Shown here piece after piece: positions 8,841 to 19,349 of a stretch of 64,000 bases of DNA. A model generated the notes under the pieces. That model saw only the letters and a list, made by a program, of their open reading frames with translations. It was not told the origin of the DNA and ran no database searches. The position numbers and the translations under genes were made by a program. Position 1 is the stretch's first letter. Every line of letters begins with the position of its first letter. The DNA comes from Sulfitobacter albidus (GTDB taxonomy: Bacteria > Pseudomonadota > Alphaproteobacteria > Rhodobacterales > Rhodobacteraceae): contig NZ_CP073581.1 of assembly GCF_018200035.1 (NCBI RefSeq), positions 430,501 through 494,500 of the forward strand, read 5' to 3'.

Positions 8841-10106
8841 ATGGATCATTTCATCTATCGTGACGGTGCGCTTTTTGCCGAGGACGTGGCAATTTCCGAG
8901 ATTGCCGCGGCCGTGGGCACGCCGTTCTACGTCTATTCCACCGCGACGTTGCTGCGCCATTTTCGCGCCTTCGACGAGGCGTTGGAGGGGATGGAGCATC
9001 TGGTCTGCTATGCGATGAAGGCCAATTCCAATCAGGCGGTGCTGCGCACATTGGCGCAGGCGGGGGCGGGCATGGATGTGGTGAGCGAGGGCGAATACCG
9101 CCGGGCGCGGGCCGCGGGCGTCCCCGGTGAGCGCATCGTGTTTTCCGGCGTGGGCAAGACCGCGGGAGAGATCCGCGTGGCGCTGGAGGGCGGGATCCGC
9201 CAGTTCAACGTCGAGAGTGAGCCGGAGATGCAGGTGCTGAGCGATGTGGCCGCGCAGATGGGGATGGTGGCCCCGATCACCGTGCGGGTGAACCCGGACG
9301 TCGATGCCAAGACCCACGCCAAGATCGCCACCGGCAAGTCCGAGAACAAATTTGGCATTCCGATCGCGCGCGCGCGCGAGGTCTACGCGATGGCCGCTGC
9401 CCTGCCGGGGGTCGAGGTGATCGGGATCGATGTGCACATCGGATCGCAGCTGACGGATCTGGCGCCGTTTGAGTTGGCGTATCGCAAGGTGGCCGAGCTG
9501 ACAGAGCAGCTGCGCGCGGATGGACACAGCATCACGCGGCTGGATCTGGGGGGCGGGCTTGGCATCCCTTATGAGACCGGCAACGCGGCGCCGCCGCTGC
9601 CGAGCGACTATGGCGCGATGGTCGCGCGCACGCTGGGGCATCTGGGGTGTGAGATCGAGATCGAGCCCGGACGGCTGATCGCGGGGAATGCGGGGCTGAT
9701 GGTGAGCCGGGTCATCTATGTGAAAGAGGGCGAGGACCGCGAATTTCTGATCCTCGACGGGGCGATGAACGATCTGATCCGCCCGGCGATGTACGAGGCG
9801 CATCACGATATCATTCCGGTGATCGAGGCGGCACCGGGCACCGAAAAAACGCCCTATGACATTGTCGGGCCTGTCTGCGAATCGGGCGATACCTTTGCCA
9901 AGGGGCGCGACATGGTGCCGCTGGCGGCGGGCGATCTGGTGGCGTTTCGCAGTGCGGGCGCCTACGGCGCGGTCATGTCGTCCGAGTATAACAGCCGTCC
10001 GCTGATCCCGGAGGTGCTGGTGCACGGTGATCAATTCGCGGTTATCCGCGCACGCCCGACCTTTGACGAAATGATAAATCGCGATACCATACCGGAATGG
10101 CTTTAG
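8841..10106 (+). CDS. lysA: Diaminopimelate decarboxylase
   Basis: PLP enzyme that decarboxylates meso-diaminopimelate to L-lysine, the last step of lysine synthesis, in the cytosol. The 421-residue protein has the PLP Lys60 (CYAMKANSN), the phosphate-binding LGGGLGIPYE loop, EPGRLIAGNAG and the dimer-interface substrate motif CESGDTFAKGR. Alanine-racemase-fold N-terminal and beta-barrel C-terminal domains are both complete. It is followed 39 bases later by the DUF4175 gene; this lysA-DUF4175 order is common in Rhodobacteraceae. Confidence 0.96.
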   Translation: MDHFIYRDGALFAEDVAISEIAAAVGTPFYVYSTATLLRHFRAFDEALEGMEHLVCYAMKANSNQAVLRTLAQAGAGMDVVSEGEYRRARAAGVPGERIVFSGVGKTAGEIRVALEGGIRQFNVESEPEMQVLSDVAAQMGMVAPITVRVNPDVDAKTHAKIATGKSENKFGIPIARAREVYAMAAALPGVEVIGIDVHIGSQLTDLAPFELAYRKVAELTEQLRADGHSITRLDLGGGLGIPYETGNAAPPLPSDYGAMVARTLGHLGCEIEIEPGRLIAGNAGLMVSRVIYVKEGEDREFLILDGAMNDLIRPAMYEAHHDIIPVIEAAPGTEKTPYDIVGPVCESGDTFAKGRDMVPLAAGDLVAFRSAGAYGAVMSSEYNSRPLIPEVLVHGDQFAVIRARPTFDEMINRDTIPEWL

Positions 10107-10145
10107 GGGCGGTTCGCGCCTCTGCCAAACCAACGAGGCGCCGCG

Positions 10146-12770
10146 ATGCATCCCTTCACGCCCAAAGATCTCAAGCACAGCCTTGACCGTTTGAAAGGTC
10201 CCGTGCGCCGCACCCTTTGGGGGATGCGCGCCGAAGTTGCCGTTCGCGCGCTGTGGCCGCTGATGGCGGTGGTGCTGCTGGCGCTGGCGGCGGTGATGAT
10301 GGGGCTGCATGAGGTTTTGCCGATCGAGGGGCTTTGGGCTGCGGTCGGGCTGACGGTGGCGGGCATCCTGTGGGCGGTGGTCTATGCGGCACGGTCCTGG
10401 GTGCGGCCCACGCGCGTCGATGCGATGCTGCGGCTCGATGAGAGCCTGCCGGGACGGCCCATCACGGCGCTGATGGATGACGCGGCGATTGGCGACGGCG
10501 ATGCGGCGTCGATGGCCGTGTGGCGGGCACACAAACGGCGCATGGCCGAGCGGGCGGCGGCGGCCGAGGCGGTGCCGGGCGATTTGCGGGTCTCGTCGCG
10601 CGACCCTTATGCGCTGCGCTATGTGGCGGTGCTGGCCTTTGGGATGGCGCTGATTTTTGGCTCTGTCTGGCGGATCGGCACGGTGGATGACATGGCGCGC
10701 GGCGGCGGCGATGCCTTGGCCAATGGCCCCGTGTGGGAAGGCTGGGCGGAGCCGCCGCGCTATACCGGCAAGCCGACGCTGTATCTGGCCGATCTGGACG
10801 CTGGCGCGCTGGATCTGCCGGTTGGCACGTTGATCACGCTTCGGCTTTACGGTGAGGTGGGCGCGCTGGAGGTCAGCGAAAGCGTGTCGGGGCGGGTGGC
10901 AGAGGCCGATCCCGAAGCGCCGCCGCAGATGTCGTTCGATTTCCGGGTCAATCAGGGCGGCACGCTCGCCGTTGACGGGCCGGGCGGGCGCGCGTGGGAT
11001 ATCGCGGTGATCGAGGATCAGGCGCCCGAAATCACGATCCTCGGGGCGCCGGAAGTGTCCGCGATGGGGGAGATGCGGCTGCCGTTCGCGGCCAAGGATG
11101 ACTATGGTGTGGAGGCCGGCGAGGCGGTGATCACGCTGGATCTGGTGTCGGTCGATCGGCGCTACGGCCTGACTGTGGATCCCGAACCGCGCCCGGAGAT
11201 CACCGTGCCGCTGCCGTTGCCCATCGCTGGCGACCGCGCGGCGTTCGAGGAAAACCTGATCGACGATTTCAGCCAGCACCCCTGGGCCAATCTGCCGGTG
11301 ACCGTGGCGATGACGGCGCTGGACGCGGCGGAGCAGGCGGGCCAGACGGCGCCGACGCAGATGGTGCTGCCGGGGCGGCGCTTTTTCGATCCGACCGCGG
11401 CGGCGATCATCGAGATGCGCCGCGACATTCTGTGGAGCCGTACGAACCTTGCGCAGACCGCGCAGGTGATGCGGGCTGTCGGCTATCTGCCAGAGGATAT
11501 CTTTCGATCCGACACGACCGCGCTGCGCCTGCGGCGTCTGATCGCGCGGCTGGAGACGCACGCGCGCTACGGCCTTGACCCGGAGATTCAGGACGACATC
11601 GCGCAGGACATGTGGGATCTGGCGCTGGAGCTGGAGATCGGCGATCTGGACGACGCGCGCGAGCGGATGCAGCGCGCGCAGGAGCGGCTGAACGAGGCGA
11701 TGAAAAACGGCGCTTCGGACGAGGAAATCGCAGAGCTGATGCAGGAGTTGCGCCGCGCGACCGAGGAATACATGCAGCAGTTGCAACGCGAACAGGCGGA
11801 GCGTCAGGACGGACAGCAGCAGGGCCAGCAACAGCAGCAGGGCGAAACCATGCAGATGACGCAGGACGACCTGCAACGCATGATGGACCGCATTCAGGAG
11901 TTGATGGAAGAAGGCCGCATGGCCGAGGCCGAGGAAGCCCTGCGCGAGTTGCAGGAGATGATGGAGAACATGCAGGTCACCGAGGGCCAGCAGGGGCAAG
12001 GGGGCCAGTCTCCGGGCGAGCAGGCGATGGAGGGCCTTGCCGAGACGCTGCGCGAACAGCAGGGGCTGAGCGATCAGGCGTTCCGGGATTTGCAGGAGCA
12101 GTTCAACCCCGGCGCGCAGGCCGGTGAAAGCCAGGGTAACGAAGGACGCAACGGCGGTCAGGGCCGCGGGCAGAGCCACGAGGGCCAGCAGGGCCAGGGG
12201 GAGCAGGACGGCCAGCAGCAGGGCGAACAGGGCGGCGGCGGTGAACAGCGCCCCGGCGAGGGTCAGGGCGGCACGGAGCAATCATTGGCCGAGCGTCAGC
12301 AGCAATTGCGCGATGAGCTGAGCCGCCAGCAAGGCAACCTGCCCGGCTCCGGCACGCCGGAGGGCGAGGCCGCGCGCGACGCGCTTGACCGCGCCGGCGA
12401 GGCAATGGATCAGGCCGAGCAGAGCCTGCGCGAGGGCGATCTGCCCGGTGCCATCGACAACCAGTCGCAGGCGATGGAAGCGCTGCGCGACGGCATGCGC
12501 TCGCTGGGCGAGGCGATGAACGAGCAGCAGCAAAACCAGCAGCCGGGACAGGGCACGCAGGAAAGCGACCGACGTGCGCAGCAGCAGGATCCGCTGGGTC
12601 GCAGCCAGGGCACGAACGGCGCTACCGGCACGGATGAGCAGGCGGATCTGGGGGCGAACCCGTCAGAGCGGGCGCGTGAATTGCTAGACGAGATCCGCCG
12701 CCGATCGGGGGAGACCGAACGGCCCGAGCTGGAGCGCGACTATCTCAAGCGCTTGCTGGATCGGTTTTAG
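10146..12770 (+). CDS. DUF4175 (TIGR02302) large membrane-anchored Gln-rich protein
   Basis: 874-residue protein of the alphaproteobacterial TIGR02302/DUF4175 family, function unknown. Two membrane segments lie at about residues 36-56 and 62-83, a third at about 156-176; then comes a folded region (to about 440) likely in the periplasm. The C-terminal half is a long charged helix region followed by Gln/Gly/Glu-rich low-complexity sequence (many QQGQ and GQGG runs, about 555-800), and a final basic stretch RDYLKRLLDRF. The low complexity explains the long antisense frames here. A cell-envelope role is plausible but unproven. Confidence 0.82.
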   Translation: MHPFTPKDLKHSLDRLKGPVRRTLWGMRAEVAVRALWPLMAVVLLALAAVMMGLHEVLPIEGLWAAVGLTVAGILWAVVYAARSWVRPTRVDAMLRLDESLPGRPITALMDDAAIGDGDAASMAVWRAHKRRMAERAAAAEAVPGDLRVSSRDPYALRYVAVLAFGMALIFGSVWRIGTVDDMARGGGDALANGPVWEGWAEPPRYTGKPTLYLADLDAGALDLPVGTLITLRLYGEVGALEVSESVSGRVAEADPEAPPQMSFDFRVNQGGTLAVDGPGGRAWDIAVIEDQAPEITILGAPEVSAMGEMRLPFAAKDDYGVEAGEAVITLDLVSVDRRYGLTVDPEPRPEITVPLPLPIAGDRAAFEENLIDDFSQHPWANLPVTVAMTALDAAEQAGQTAPTQMVLPGRRFFDPTAAAIIEMRRDILWSRTNLAQTAQVMRAVGYLPEDIFRSDTTALRLRRLIARLETHARYGLDPEIQDDIAQDMWDLALELEIGDLDDARERMQRAQERLNEAMKNGASDEEIAELMQELRRATEEYMQQLQREQAERQDGQQQGQQQQQGETMQMTQDDLQRMMDRIQELMEEGRMAEAEEALRELQEMMENMQVTEGQQGQGGQSPGEQAMEGLAETLREQQGLSDQAFRDLQEQFNPGAQAGESQGNEGRNGGQGRGQSHEGQQGQGEQDGQQQGEQGGGGEQRPGEGQGGTEQSLAERQQQLRDELSRQQGNLPGSGTPEGEAARDALDRAGEAMDQAEQSLREGDLPGAIDNQSQAMEALRDGMRSLGEAMNEQQQNQQPGQGTQESDRRAQQQDPLGRSQGTNGATGTDEQADLGANPSERARELLDEIRRRSGETERPELERDYLKRLLDRF

Positions 12771-12774
12771 GGCA

Positions 12775-12792
12775 GCGGGGGAGTACCCCCGC
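12775..12792. terminator. Hairpin terminator between convergent genes
   Basis: Perfect 7-bp stem GCGGGGG/CCCCCGC with loop AGTA, five bases after the DUF4175 stop and ten bases before the end of the convergent zinc-ribbon gene. No T run follows in either direction, so termination is inferred from position and stem strength. Confidence 0.5.
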
Positions 12793-12801
12793 GCGTTGGG
12801 G

Positions 12802-13644
12802 TTACTCGGTGGGAGGAGCGGGCTGTGCCGCGTCGGCGGGCGCTTCTTCGGCCACGCTGTCGAGCGATTGCAGCAGCCCGCGCACCTGACCATCGAGCCA
12901 CAGACGCCCCCGGTCGATTGTCTGCACGTAGCGCGATAGCGGATCGGCCAGCGCGGGCACGGCCGCAGACAGGCGTGGCGCGAGAATGTAGATCGTCGCC
13001 AGCACGATAAAGATCAGCATGACCGTCAGAAACCCCGTGCGGAAACCACGGCGGCGTTTGCGCTGGTGGGTCGGCGCCTCGATCTGCGGTTGTGCATCTG
13101 CGTCGCCCCCGCCGGAGCCTGCACGCAGGCTCGAATTGATCTCGTCGATATCGGGCAAAAGATCGCGGCGCGCGCCAGAGGCGGCGGTGGCGGCTGTTGC
13201 GCGTGCTGTATCCTCGGGATCGGTGCCGCGCATCCGCGCCATGCGCTCGCGCGCTTCGCGGGCGCGTTTTTCGCCTTCGTCCTCGGGGCCGGGGGTCAGC
13301 CCCAGATCCGGCTGGCTTTCGAGCGGATCGCCGCGCTGGGCACGCTGGCGCGCGGCCTGCTCGGCCTCGGCTTCCTGACGCAGAATGTCGGCGACGGCGG
13401 GATCGAGTTGTTTGCGTTCCGGCTCGCGCGGCGATGGGGGCGGCGGTGGCGGGGGCGGGGCAACTTCCTCATCCGCCGGGGCGTCCTGCGGAGACTCCTC
13501 CGCCTCCTCCTCAGAGGGGTGATCAGGGTGGTGTTGAAACCACGTCTGACCACAGTTGGAGCATTGCACGTCACGGCCCGTCACTGGCATGACCTCGTCG
13601 GGCACCTCGTATTGGGCGTCGCAATTCGGACAGACCAGCCTCAT
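12802..13644 (-). CDS. MJ0042-type zinc-ribbon membrane protein
   Basis: 280-residue protein. An N-terminal zinc ribbon (CPNC at 5-8 and CSNC at 28-31, with the PDEVMPVTGRDVQC spacer) is typical of the MJ0042 motif found mostly in alpha- and deltaproteobacteria. A Pro/Glu-rich acidic linker follows, then one membrane segment at about 205-225 (FLTVMLIFIVLATIYIL). ATG 13644 was chosen because it begins directly at the zinc ribbon; the open frame upstream is non-coding. It is divergent from ftsE-ftsX, an arrangement conserved in Rhodobacterales, but its function is unknown. Confidence 0.82.
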   Translation of the reverse strand: MRLVCPNCDAQYEVPDEVMPVTGRDVQCSNCGQTWFQHHPDHPSEEEAEESPQDAPADEEVAPPPPPPPPSPREPERKQLDPAVADILRQEAEAEQAARQRAQRGDPLESQPDLGLTPGPEDEGEKRAREARERMARMRGTDPEDTARATAATAASGARRDLLPDIDEINSSLRAGSGGGDADAQPQIEAPTHQRKRRRGFRTGFLTVMLIFIVLATIYILAPRLSAAVPALADPLSRYVQTIDRGRLWLDGQVRGLLQSLDSVAEEAPADAAQPAPPTE

Positions 13645-13818
13645 GTTCGATCCTGCTGCATCGGTTTTGCCCCGTTTGCCTATTAACCCACTCGTTAACG
13701 CGCAGCATAAGGTGTATGCCTGCGTGCGAAAAGTGCAATTTCGTCCAGACTTCCCGGTTGCGCGTGTTGAACGCAGAGCGGTGCGCTGGCACAACAGGCG
13801 CGATCGAGGGGTGTGCAG

Positions 13819-14496
13819 GTGATCGAACTTGAGAATGTGGCCTACAGCTACGGCGGTGGCGAGCTGTTATCGGAAATCTCGCTGAAGCTGGTGCCGGGGT
13901 CGTTTCACTTCCTGACCGGGCCCTCCGGGTCGGGCAAGACCACCCTGATGAAGCTGTGCTACGGGGCGCTGCTGCCGACTTCGGGTCAGGTGCGCCTGTT
14001 CGAGGGCGATGTGCGCGGGCTGAGCCGCGATGACGTGGCCATGGTGCGCCGCCGGGTGGGCGTGGTGCATCAGGATTGCCAATTCCTCGATCATCTGCCG
14101 GTGGCAGAGAATATCGCCCTGCCGCTGCATGTCTCGGGGCGCAGTGCCGAGGCCGCCGGGCAGGATCTGGATGATCTGATGCATTGGGTCGGCCTGACAG
14201 AACGGGCCCACGCGCGCCCGCCCGAACTGTCGGGGGGCGAGCGGCAGCGCGCGGCGCTGGCGCGGGCGGTCATCATGTCGCCCGACGTGGTCCTCGCCGA
14301 TGAGCCCACCGGCAACGTCGATTGGGAGATGTCGCAGCGCCTGCTGCGCCTGCTGATCGAGCTGAACCGCATGGGCAAGACCGTGCTTGTCGCGACCCAT
14401 GACCTGAGCCTCATCCGCGCGACCAAGGCGCATGTTCAGGCGCGCGTGCTGCGCATCGCCAATCGGCGCATCCAGCTGGCGGGGGCGGACCTGTGA
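13819..14496 (+). CDS. ftsE: Cell division ATP-binding protein FtsE
   Basis: ABC ATPase that with FtsX links the division ring to activation of peptidoglycan hydrolases at the septum. Walker A GPSGSGKTT, signature LSGGERQR and Walker B VVLADEPTGNVD are all intact in 225 residues. GTG 13819 is preferred over GTG 13813 because GAGGGG (13806-13811) then lies 7 bases upstream and the protein starts with the usual IELENV; from 13813 the spacing would be one base. It overlaps ftsX by four bases (GTGA). Confidence 0.94.
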   Translation: MIELENVAYSYGGGELLSEISLKLVPGSFHFLTGPSGSGKTTLMKLCYGALLPTSGQVRLFEGDVRGLSRDDVAMVRRRVGVVHQDCQFLDHLPVAENIALPLHVSGRSAEAAGQDLDDLMHWVGLTERAHARPPELSGGERQRAALARAVIMSPDVVLADEPTGNVDWEMSQRLLRLLIELNRMGKTVLVATHDLSLIRATKAHVQARVLRIANRRIQLAGADL

Positions 14497-15401
14497 GCCG
14501 GGTGCTGGATCCGCTGCGCGCGTTTGTGGCCAAGGATGCGCAGGCCGACCGGGTCGTGCCGCCGTCGGGGTTCACCGCGCAGCTGACGGTATTTGCCGCG
14601 GGCGCGATGGCGTTTCTGGTGGTGTTCGCGCTGGCGCTGTCGTTGGCTGCGGGTCGTCTGGCCGAACGCTGGGGCGCCGAGCTGGGCCGGTCGGCCACCA
14701 TTCGCATCACCGCTACCGAGGATCAGCAAGGCGCGCAGACCGAGGCGGCGCTGGCAATCCTTGCGACCACGCGCGGCGTGGCGCAGGCCCGCGCGCTGAG
14801 CGACGAAGAGCAGGCAGCGCTGCTGGCGCCGTGGTTCGGCAACGGGCTGGCGCTGGACGCGCTGCCCGTGCCGCAGCTGATCGAGGTGATCGAGACGGCA
14901 GAGGGGATGGACGCCACCGGCCTGCGCCTGCGCCTTGCGGCAGAGGTGCCCGGCGCGGTTCTGGACGATCACAGCCGCTGGCGCGCGCCGCTGGTACAGG
15001 CGGCGGACCGGCTGCGCACGCTGGGGGCGGTGTCGATCCTGCTGATCGCGGCGGTGACGGCGGCGATGGTGACGCTCGCGGCCAACGCTGCGCTGGCGGC
15101 CAATGCGCAGGTGATCGCCGTGCTGCGGCTGGTCGGCGCGACGGATGCCTATATCGCCAATGCCTTTATCCGCCGGTTTACCCTGCGCACGTTGTTGGGT
15201 GCGGGCGGTGGCATGGTGCTTGGCATGCTGGCCGTCCTTCTGATGCCGTCGGGCGGCGATGAGACGGCAAGTTTTCTGACCGGTTTGGGGTTGCGCGGCT
15301 GGCATTGGCTGTTGCCGCTGCTGATCCCGCCGCTTGCGGCCGGGGTCGCGTTTTTGGCCACGCGGCGCGCCGCGCGCCGCACGTTGGAGGGGCTTTCATG
15401 A
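14493..15401 (+). CDS. ftsX: Cell division protein FtsX
   Basis: 302-residue permease-like partner of FtsE. One membrane segment near residues 31-53, a periplasmic domain (about 55-165) that in other species contacts hydrolase regulators, then three C-terminal membrane segments, the FtsX/MacB-type arrangement. The motif LRLVGATDAYIANAFIRRF between the last segments is the conserved FtsX loop. It starts at GTG 14493 inside the end of ftsE and ends in an ATGA overlap with the acyltransferase gene, so the three are translationally coupled. Confidence 0.93.
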   Translation: MSRVLDPLRAFVAKDAQADRVVPPSGFTAQLTVFAAGAMAFLVVFALALSLAAGRLAERWGAELGRSATIRITATEDQQGAQTEAALAILATTRGVAQARALSDEEQAALLAPWFGNGLALDALPVPQLIEVIETAEGMDATGLRLRLAAEVPGAVLDDHSRWRAPLVQAADRLRTLGAVSILLIAAVTAAMVTLAANAALAANAQVIAVLRLVGATDAYIANAFIRRFTLRTLLGAGGGMVLGMLAVLLMPSGGDETASFLTGLGLRGWHWLLPLLIPPLAAGVAFLATRRAARRTLEGLS

Positions 15402-16138
15402 TCGCTGTTCAATGGATCCGCTCGTTGCTGTTCTCGCTCAGCGCCACGGTTTCGCTGCCGATTATCGGGCTGCTCTATGCGCCCTGGGCGATGGTGTCGA
15501 AACAGGGCGCGTACGCGGGGTGCCGTGCCTACGCGCGGTTCACCATCTGGAGCGCGCGCTGGATGGTCGGCCTGCGCTGCGAGGTGCGTGGCACACCGCC
15601 CACGGGCGAGGCGCTGGTGGCGGCCAAGCATCAGTCATTTCTTGATATTCTGATGATTTTCAACGCGCTTCCCCAGTCGAAATTCATCATGAAGAGCCAG
15701 CTGCGCTACGCGCCGTTTCTGGGCCAATACGTGCGCAAGATGGAGATGATCTTTGTCGATCGGGGCAAGCGCGGGGCGGCGATCGCGCAGATGGTCAAGG
15801 AGGTCGAGGCCGGGCGCCGCGACCCCGGTCAGCTGGTGATCTATTCGCAAGGCACCCGCTCGCGCCCCGGATCGCGCATGCCCTACAAGGTGGGCACGGC
15901 GGTGCTGTATGAACAGCTGGGGCAGGATTGCTATCCTGTGTCGACGAACGCGGGCGTATTCTGGCCGCGCCGCGGGCTTTACCGGCGACCCGGTGTGGCC
16001 GTGGTCGAATTCCACGACCCGATCCCGCCCGGCCTGCCGCGCGATGTGTTCATGGCGCGGCTCGAGGAGACGGTTGAGCAGGCGTCGGACAGATTGCTCG
16101 AAGAGACGGGGCATGGGGCGCTCTATGCGCCGGATTGA
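15398..16138 (+). CDS. plsC: 1-acyl-sn-glycerol-3-phosphate acyltransferase (PlsC family)
   Basis: Transfers an acyl chain to the sn-2 position of lysophosphatidic acid, making phosphatidic acid at the inner membrane. The 246-residue protein has an N-terminal membrane segment (about 8-28), the HX4D catalytic motif HQSFLD, the substrate motif FVDRGKRG and the YSQGTRSRPG block (EGTRS-type). ATG 15398 overlaps the ftsX TGA, and the first residues MIAVQW precede the membrane segment. Its place behind ftsEX ties membrane lipid supply to division genes, but a functional link is inference. Confidence 0.9.
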   Translation: MIAVQWIRSLLFSLSATVSLPIIGLLYAPWAMVSKQGAYAGCRAYARFTIWSARWMVGLRCEVRGTPPTGEALVAAKHQSFLDILMIFNALPQSKFIMKSQLRYAPFLGQYVRKMEMIFVDRGKRGAAIAQMVKEVEAGRRDPGQLVIYSQGTRSRPGSRMPYKVGTAVLYEQLGQDCYPVSTNAGVFWPRRGLYRRPGVAVVEFHDPIPPGLPRDVFMARLEETVEQASDRLLEETGHGALYAPD

Positions 16139-16730
16139 GGATATCGCGTCGCTGGAAGCGCTCTACGGCACGCCGGGGGCAGCGGCGACCCGCAAGGTGG
16201 CGGATCATCTGACGCCGCTCTATCGCAAGTGGATCATGGCGGCGCGCTTTTGTGTGCTGAGCACGGTCGGGCCGGAGGGCACCGACGGCAGCCCGCGCGG
16301 TGATGATGGTCCGGTGGTGCTGGAGCTGGATCCGCGCAGGCTCGCGCTGCCGGATTGGCGGGGGAACCAGCGGCTCGATTCCCTGCGCAATATCGTGGAG
16401 GACGGGCGGATATCGGTGATGTTCATGGTGCCTGGATCCGACACTGTTGTGCGGGTGAACGGGCGTGCGTGGCTGACGGATGATGCCGATCTGCGTGCGC
16501 GGTTCGAGCGGACCGGGCGCCAGCCCGCGACGGTGATCGTGATCGAGATTGCGCAGGTATATACGCAATGCGCCCGGGCGCTGATGCGCGCGGGGCTCTG
16601 GACCGCGGGGGACGCAAGCGAGGGGTTGCCCAGCGTTGGCGAAATCCTGGCCGAAATGACCGCCGGGGCAGAGGGCGGTGCGGCCTATGACAGCGCCTGG
16701 CCCGACCGCGCCAAGCGCAGCATGTGGTAG
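16125..16730 (+). CDS. PPOX-class FMN-dependent flavoprotein (pyridoxamine 5'-phosphate oxidase-like)
   Basis: 201-residue split-barrel flavin protein of the pyridoxamine 5'-phosphate oxidase superfamily, probably the DR_2398/TIGR04025 group. Typical are the FCVLSTVGPEGTDGSPRGD strand pair and the PDWRGNQRLDSLRNI flavin-binding segment. Substrate unknown; related proteins reduce F420 or FMN-linked substrates. ATG 16125 overlaps the plsC end by 14 bases; an in-frame ATG at 16113 would add four residues. Confidence 0.78.
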   Translation: MRRIEDIASLEALYGTPGAAATRKVADHLTPLYRKWIMAARFCVLSTVGPEGTDGSPRGDDGPVVLELDPRRLALPDWRGNQRLDSLRNIVEDGRISVMFMVPGSDTVVRVNGRAWLTDDADLRARFERTGRQPATVIVIEIAQVYTQCARALMRAGLWTAGDASEGLPSVGEILAEMTAGAEGGAAYDSAWPDRAKRSMW

Positions 16731-16758
16731 GCGCGCGCCACGGAGACGCGCGCGCGGG

Positions 16759-16805
16759 CAAATCCTCTTCGAGGATTTGGGTCCAGACTTTGTCCCAAAG
16801 TCTGG
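16759..16805. terminator. Tandem short-loop hairpins between convergent genes (element 2)
   Basis: Stem 1 is 16759-16767/16771-16779 (9 bp, loop TTC), stem 2 is 16783-16792/16796-16805 (10 bp, loop TCC), separated by GGT. Between the flavoprotein gene and the convergent lpdA. Its outer bases (CAAA...TTTG, then GGTC, CAGA...TCTG) are identical or nearly so to element 1 at 6121, although the inner stem bases differ. Confidence 0.7.
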
Positions 16806-16813
16806 GGCGCCCG

Positions 16814-18273
<1,460 letters not shown>

Positions 18274-18669
18274 TCAGATAAGGGCTGCGATGAGCATGAG
18301 GAAGGTGGCCGCGAACCCGACGGCCCAGATGAGTGAGCGACCGGGCCGCAGGCCAAAGGCGTAGGCGGGCACGTAGAGCACGCGCGCGGCGAGGTAGACC
18401 CAGGCGAGGATCGCGGTGTGGCCGGAGTTCTGCCCCGACATCTGCACCACGCCGACGGCGATGCCAAACAGGATCAGCCCCTCGAAATGATTGTCCATCG
18501 CGCGCCCCAGCCGCGCGGTGCGGTCCGAAAGCGGGCGCGAGGGATCGCGGTCGCGCGCGGACATGGTGTAGCCCGGCCCCAGCTCGCGGTTGGCGGGCAC
18601 GGCGTAGAGCACGAATTGCACGATCTGCAACAGGGCGGCGAGGGTGAGGGCGGCAAGCTCGGGCGTCAT
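18274..18669 (-). CDS. MAPEG family membrane protein (copy 1)
   Basis: 131-residue, four-segment membrane protein of the MAPEG family (membrane-associated eicosanoid/glutathione metabolism). The pattern ANRELGPGY...RLGRAMDNHFEGLILF followed by AARVLYVPAYAFG is the family signature seen in bacteria. The catalytic activity, perhaps glutathione-dependent, is not established for bacterial members. It overlaps the upstream 87-residue gene by one base and lies in the odh operon with a second MAPEG gene. Confidence 0.85.
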   Translation of the reverse strand: MTPELAALTLAALLQIVQFVLYAVPANRELGPGYTMSARDRDPSRPLSDRTARLGRAMDNHFEGLILFGIAVGVVQMSGQNSGHTAILAWVYLAARVLYVPAYAFGLRPGRSLIWAVGFAATFLMLIAALI

Positions 18670-18932
18670 CAGGCGGTCTCGATGAAGTGGTGGCTGGCGG
18701 AGTTGACGGTGCCGCCGTCATCGAGGCTGAGCGCGTTGGAGCGCGCGATCCAGTCATTCGCGCGGCCCCGGTCGTTCACGGCCAGCAGCACAAAGGCGCG
18801 GGCGCTGTCGTCGGCGGCGCGCCAGACCTGCAGCACGCCAAGGCCCGCGTTGCGCCGCGCCTCTTCGTCGGCGTCAAAGGCACGTTTCCAGTCGTCGAAA
18901 CCGGTCACCTCGAATTCGCAGATCAGTTGCAT
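18669..18932 (-). CDS. Conserved hypothetical protein (87 aa, ferredoxin-fold-like)
   Basis: Small soluble protein of 87 residues beginning MQLICEFEVTGFDDWKRAFDADEEARRNAGL. The strand-helix order and the FDDWK...D motif recall antibiotic-monooxygenase/DUF3764-like dimeric barrels, but no active-site residue can be named. Sandwiched between the two MAPEG genes, overlapping the downstream one by one base, so it is co-translated with it. Function unknown. Confidence 0.65.
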   Translation of the reverse strand: MQLICEFEVTGFDDWKRAFDADEEARRNAGLGVLQVWRAADDSARAFVLLAVNDRGRANDWIARSNALSLDDGGTVNSASHHFIETA

Positions 18933-18947
18933 GGCGGCTCCTGTAGA

Positions 18948-19331
18948 TTAAAGGGCAAGCAGGTAGAGCGAGACGGTCGCGACGAATCCAACCGTCCACG
19001 CCAGCGAGCGCACGCCGGTGATGCCGAAGGCATAGGCGGGCAGGTAGACGACGCGCGCGATGAAGAACACCGTGGCCGCAAGGACGGAGGCCGGGGTGGA
19101 TTGATCGGTCACGAGGATCAGCAGCACGGCGGGCGCAAAAAGCGCCATGGCGGTGATCGCGTTGGTCAGCGCACGGTTGAGCCGCGCGGCCATGCCCGTG
19201 ACCTCGCGCGGTTCGTCCCGCGCGCCCATGAGATAGGCAAGGCCCAGCTGGCCAAGCGAGCCCGTCGCCTGCCAGACGACGGTAAGGGCGGTGAGAAGGC
19301 CGTAGGCCACGAGGGCTTGGAGTTCAGTCAT
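18948..19331 (-). CDS. MAPEG family membrane protein (copy 2)
   Basis: 127-residue, four-segment membrane protein, a paralogue of the MAPEG gene at 18274. Shared blocks are MGARDE...AARLNRALTNAITAMALFAP and ARVVYLPAYAFGITGVRSLAW. Function unknown. It follows the A+T-rich gene by 18 bases and precedes the 87-residue gene by 15 bases. Confidence 0.85.
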   Translation of the reverse strand: MTELQALVAYGLLTALTVVWQATGSLGQLGLAYLMGARDEPREVTGMAARLNRALTNAITAMALFAPAVLLILVTDQSTPASVLAATVFFIARVVYLPAYAFGITGVRSLAWTVGFVATVSLYLLAL

Positions 19332-19349
19332 TGTTGATACCGCATAAGC

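Noticed and set aside
11127-11134. GTGATCAC inside the DUF4175 gene, resembling the TCA operator core
   Set aside because: Single, within coding sequence, outer bases do not match TGTGATCACA, and no nearby start.
8400-12281. Very long antisense open frame (over 1200 codons) across lysA and the DUF4175 gene
   Set aside because: A shadow of high third-position G+C and Gln/Arg-rich codons; its translation is His/Arg/Leu-rich with no domain, while the plus-strand genes are clear.
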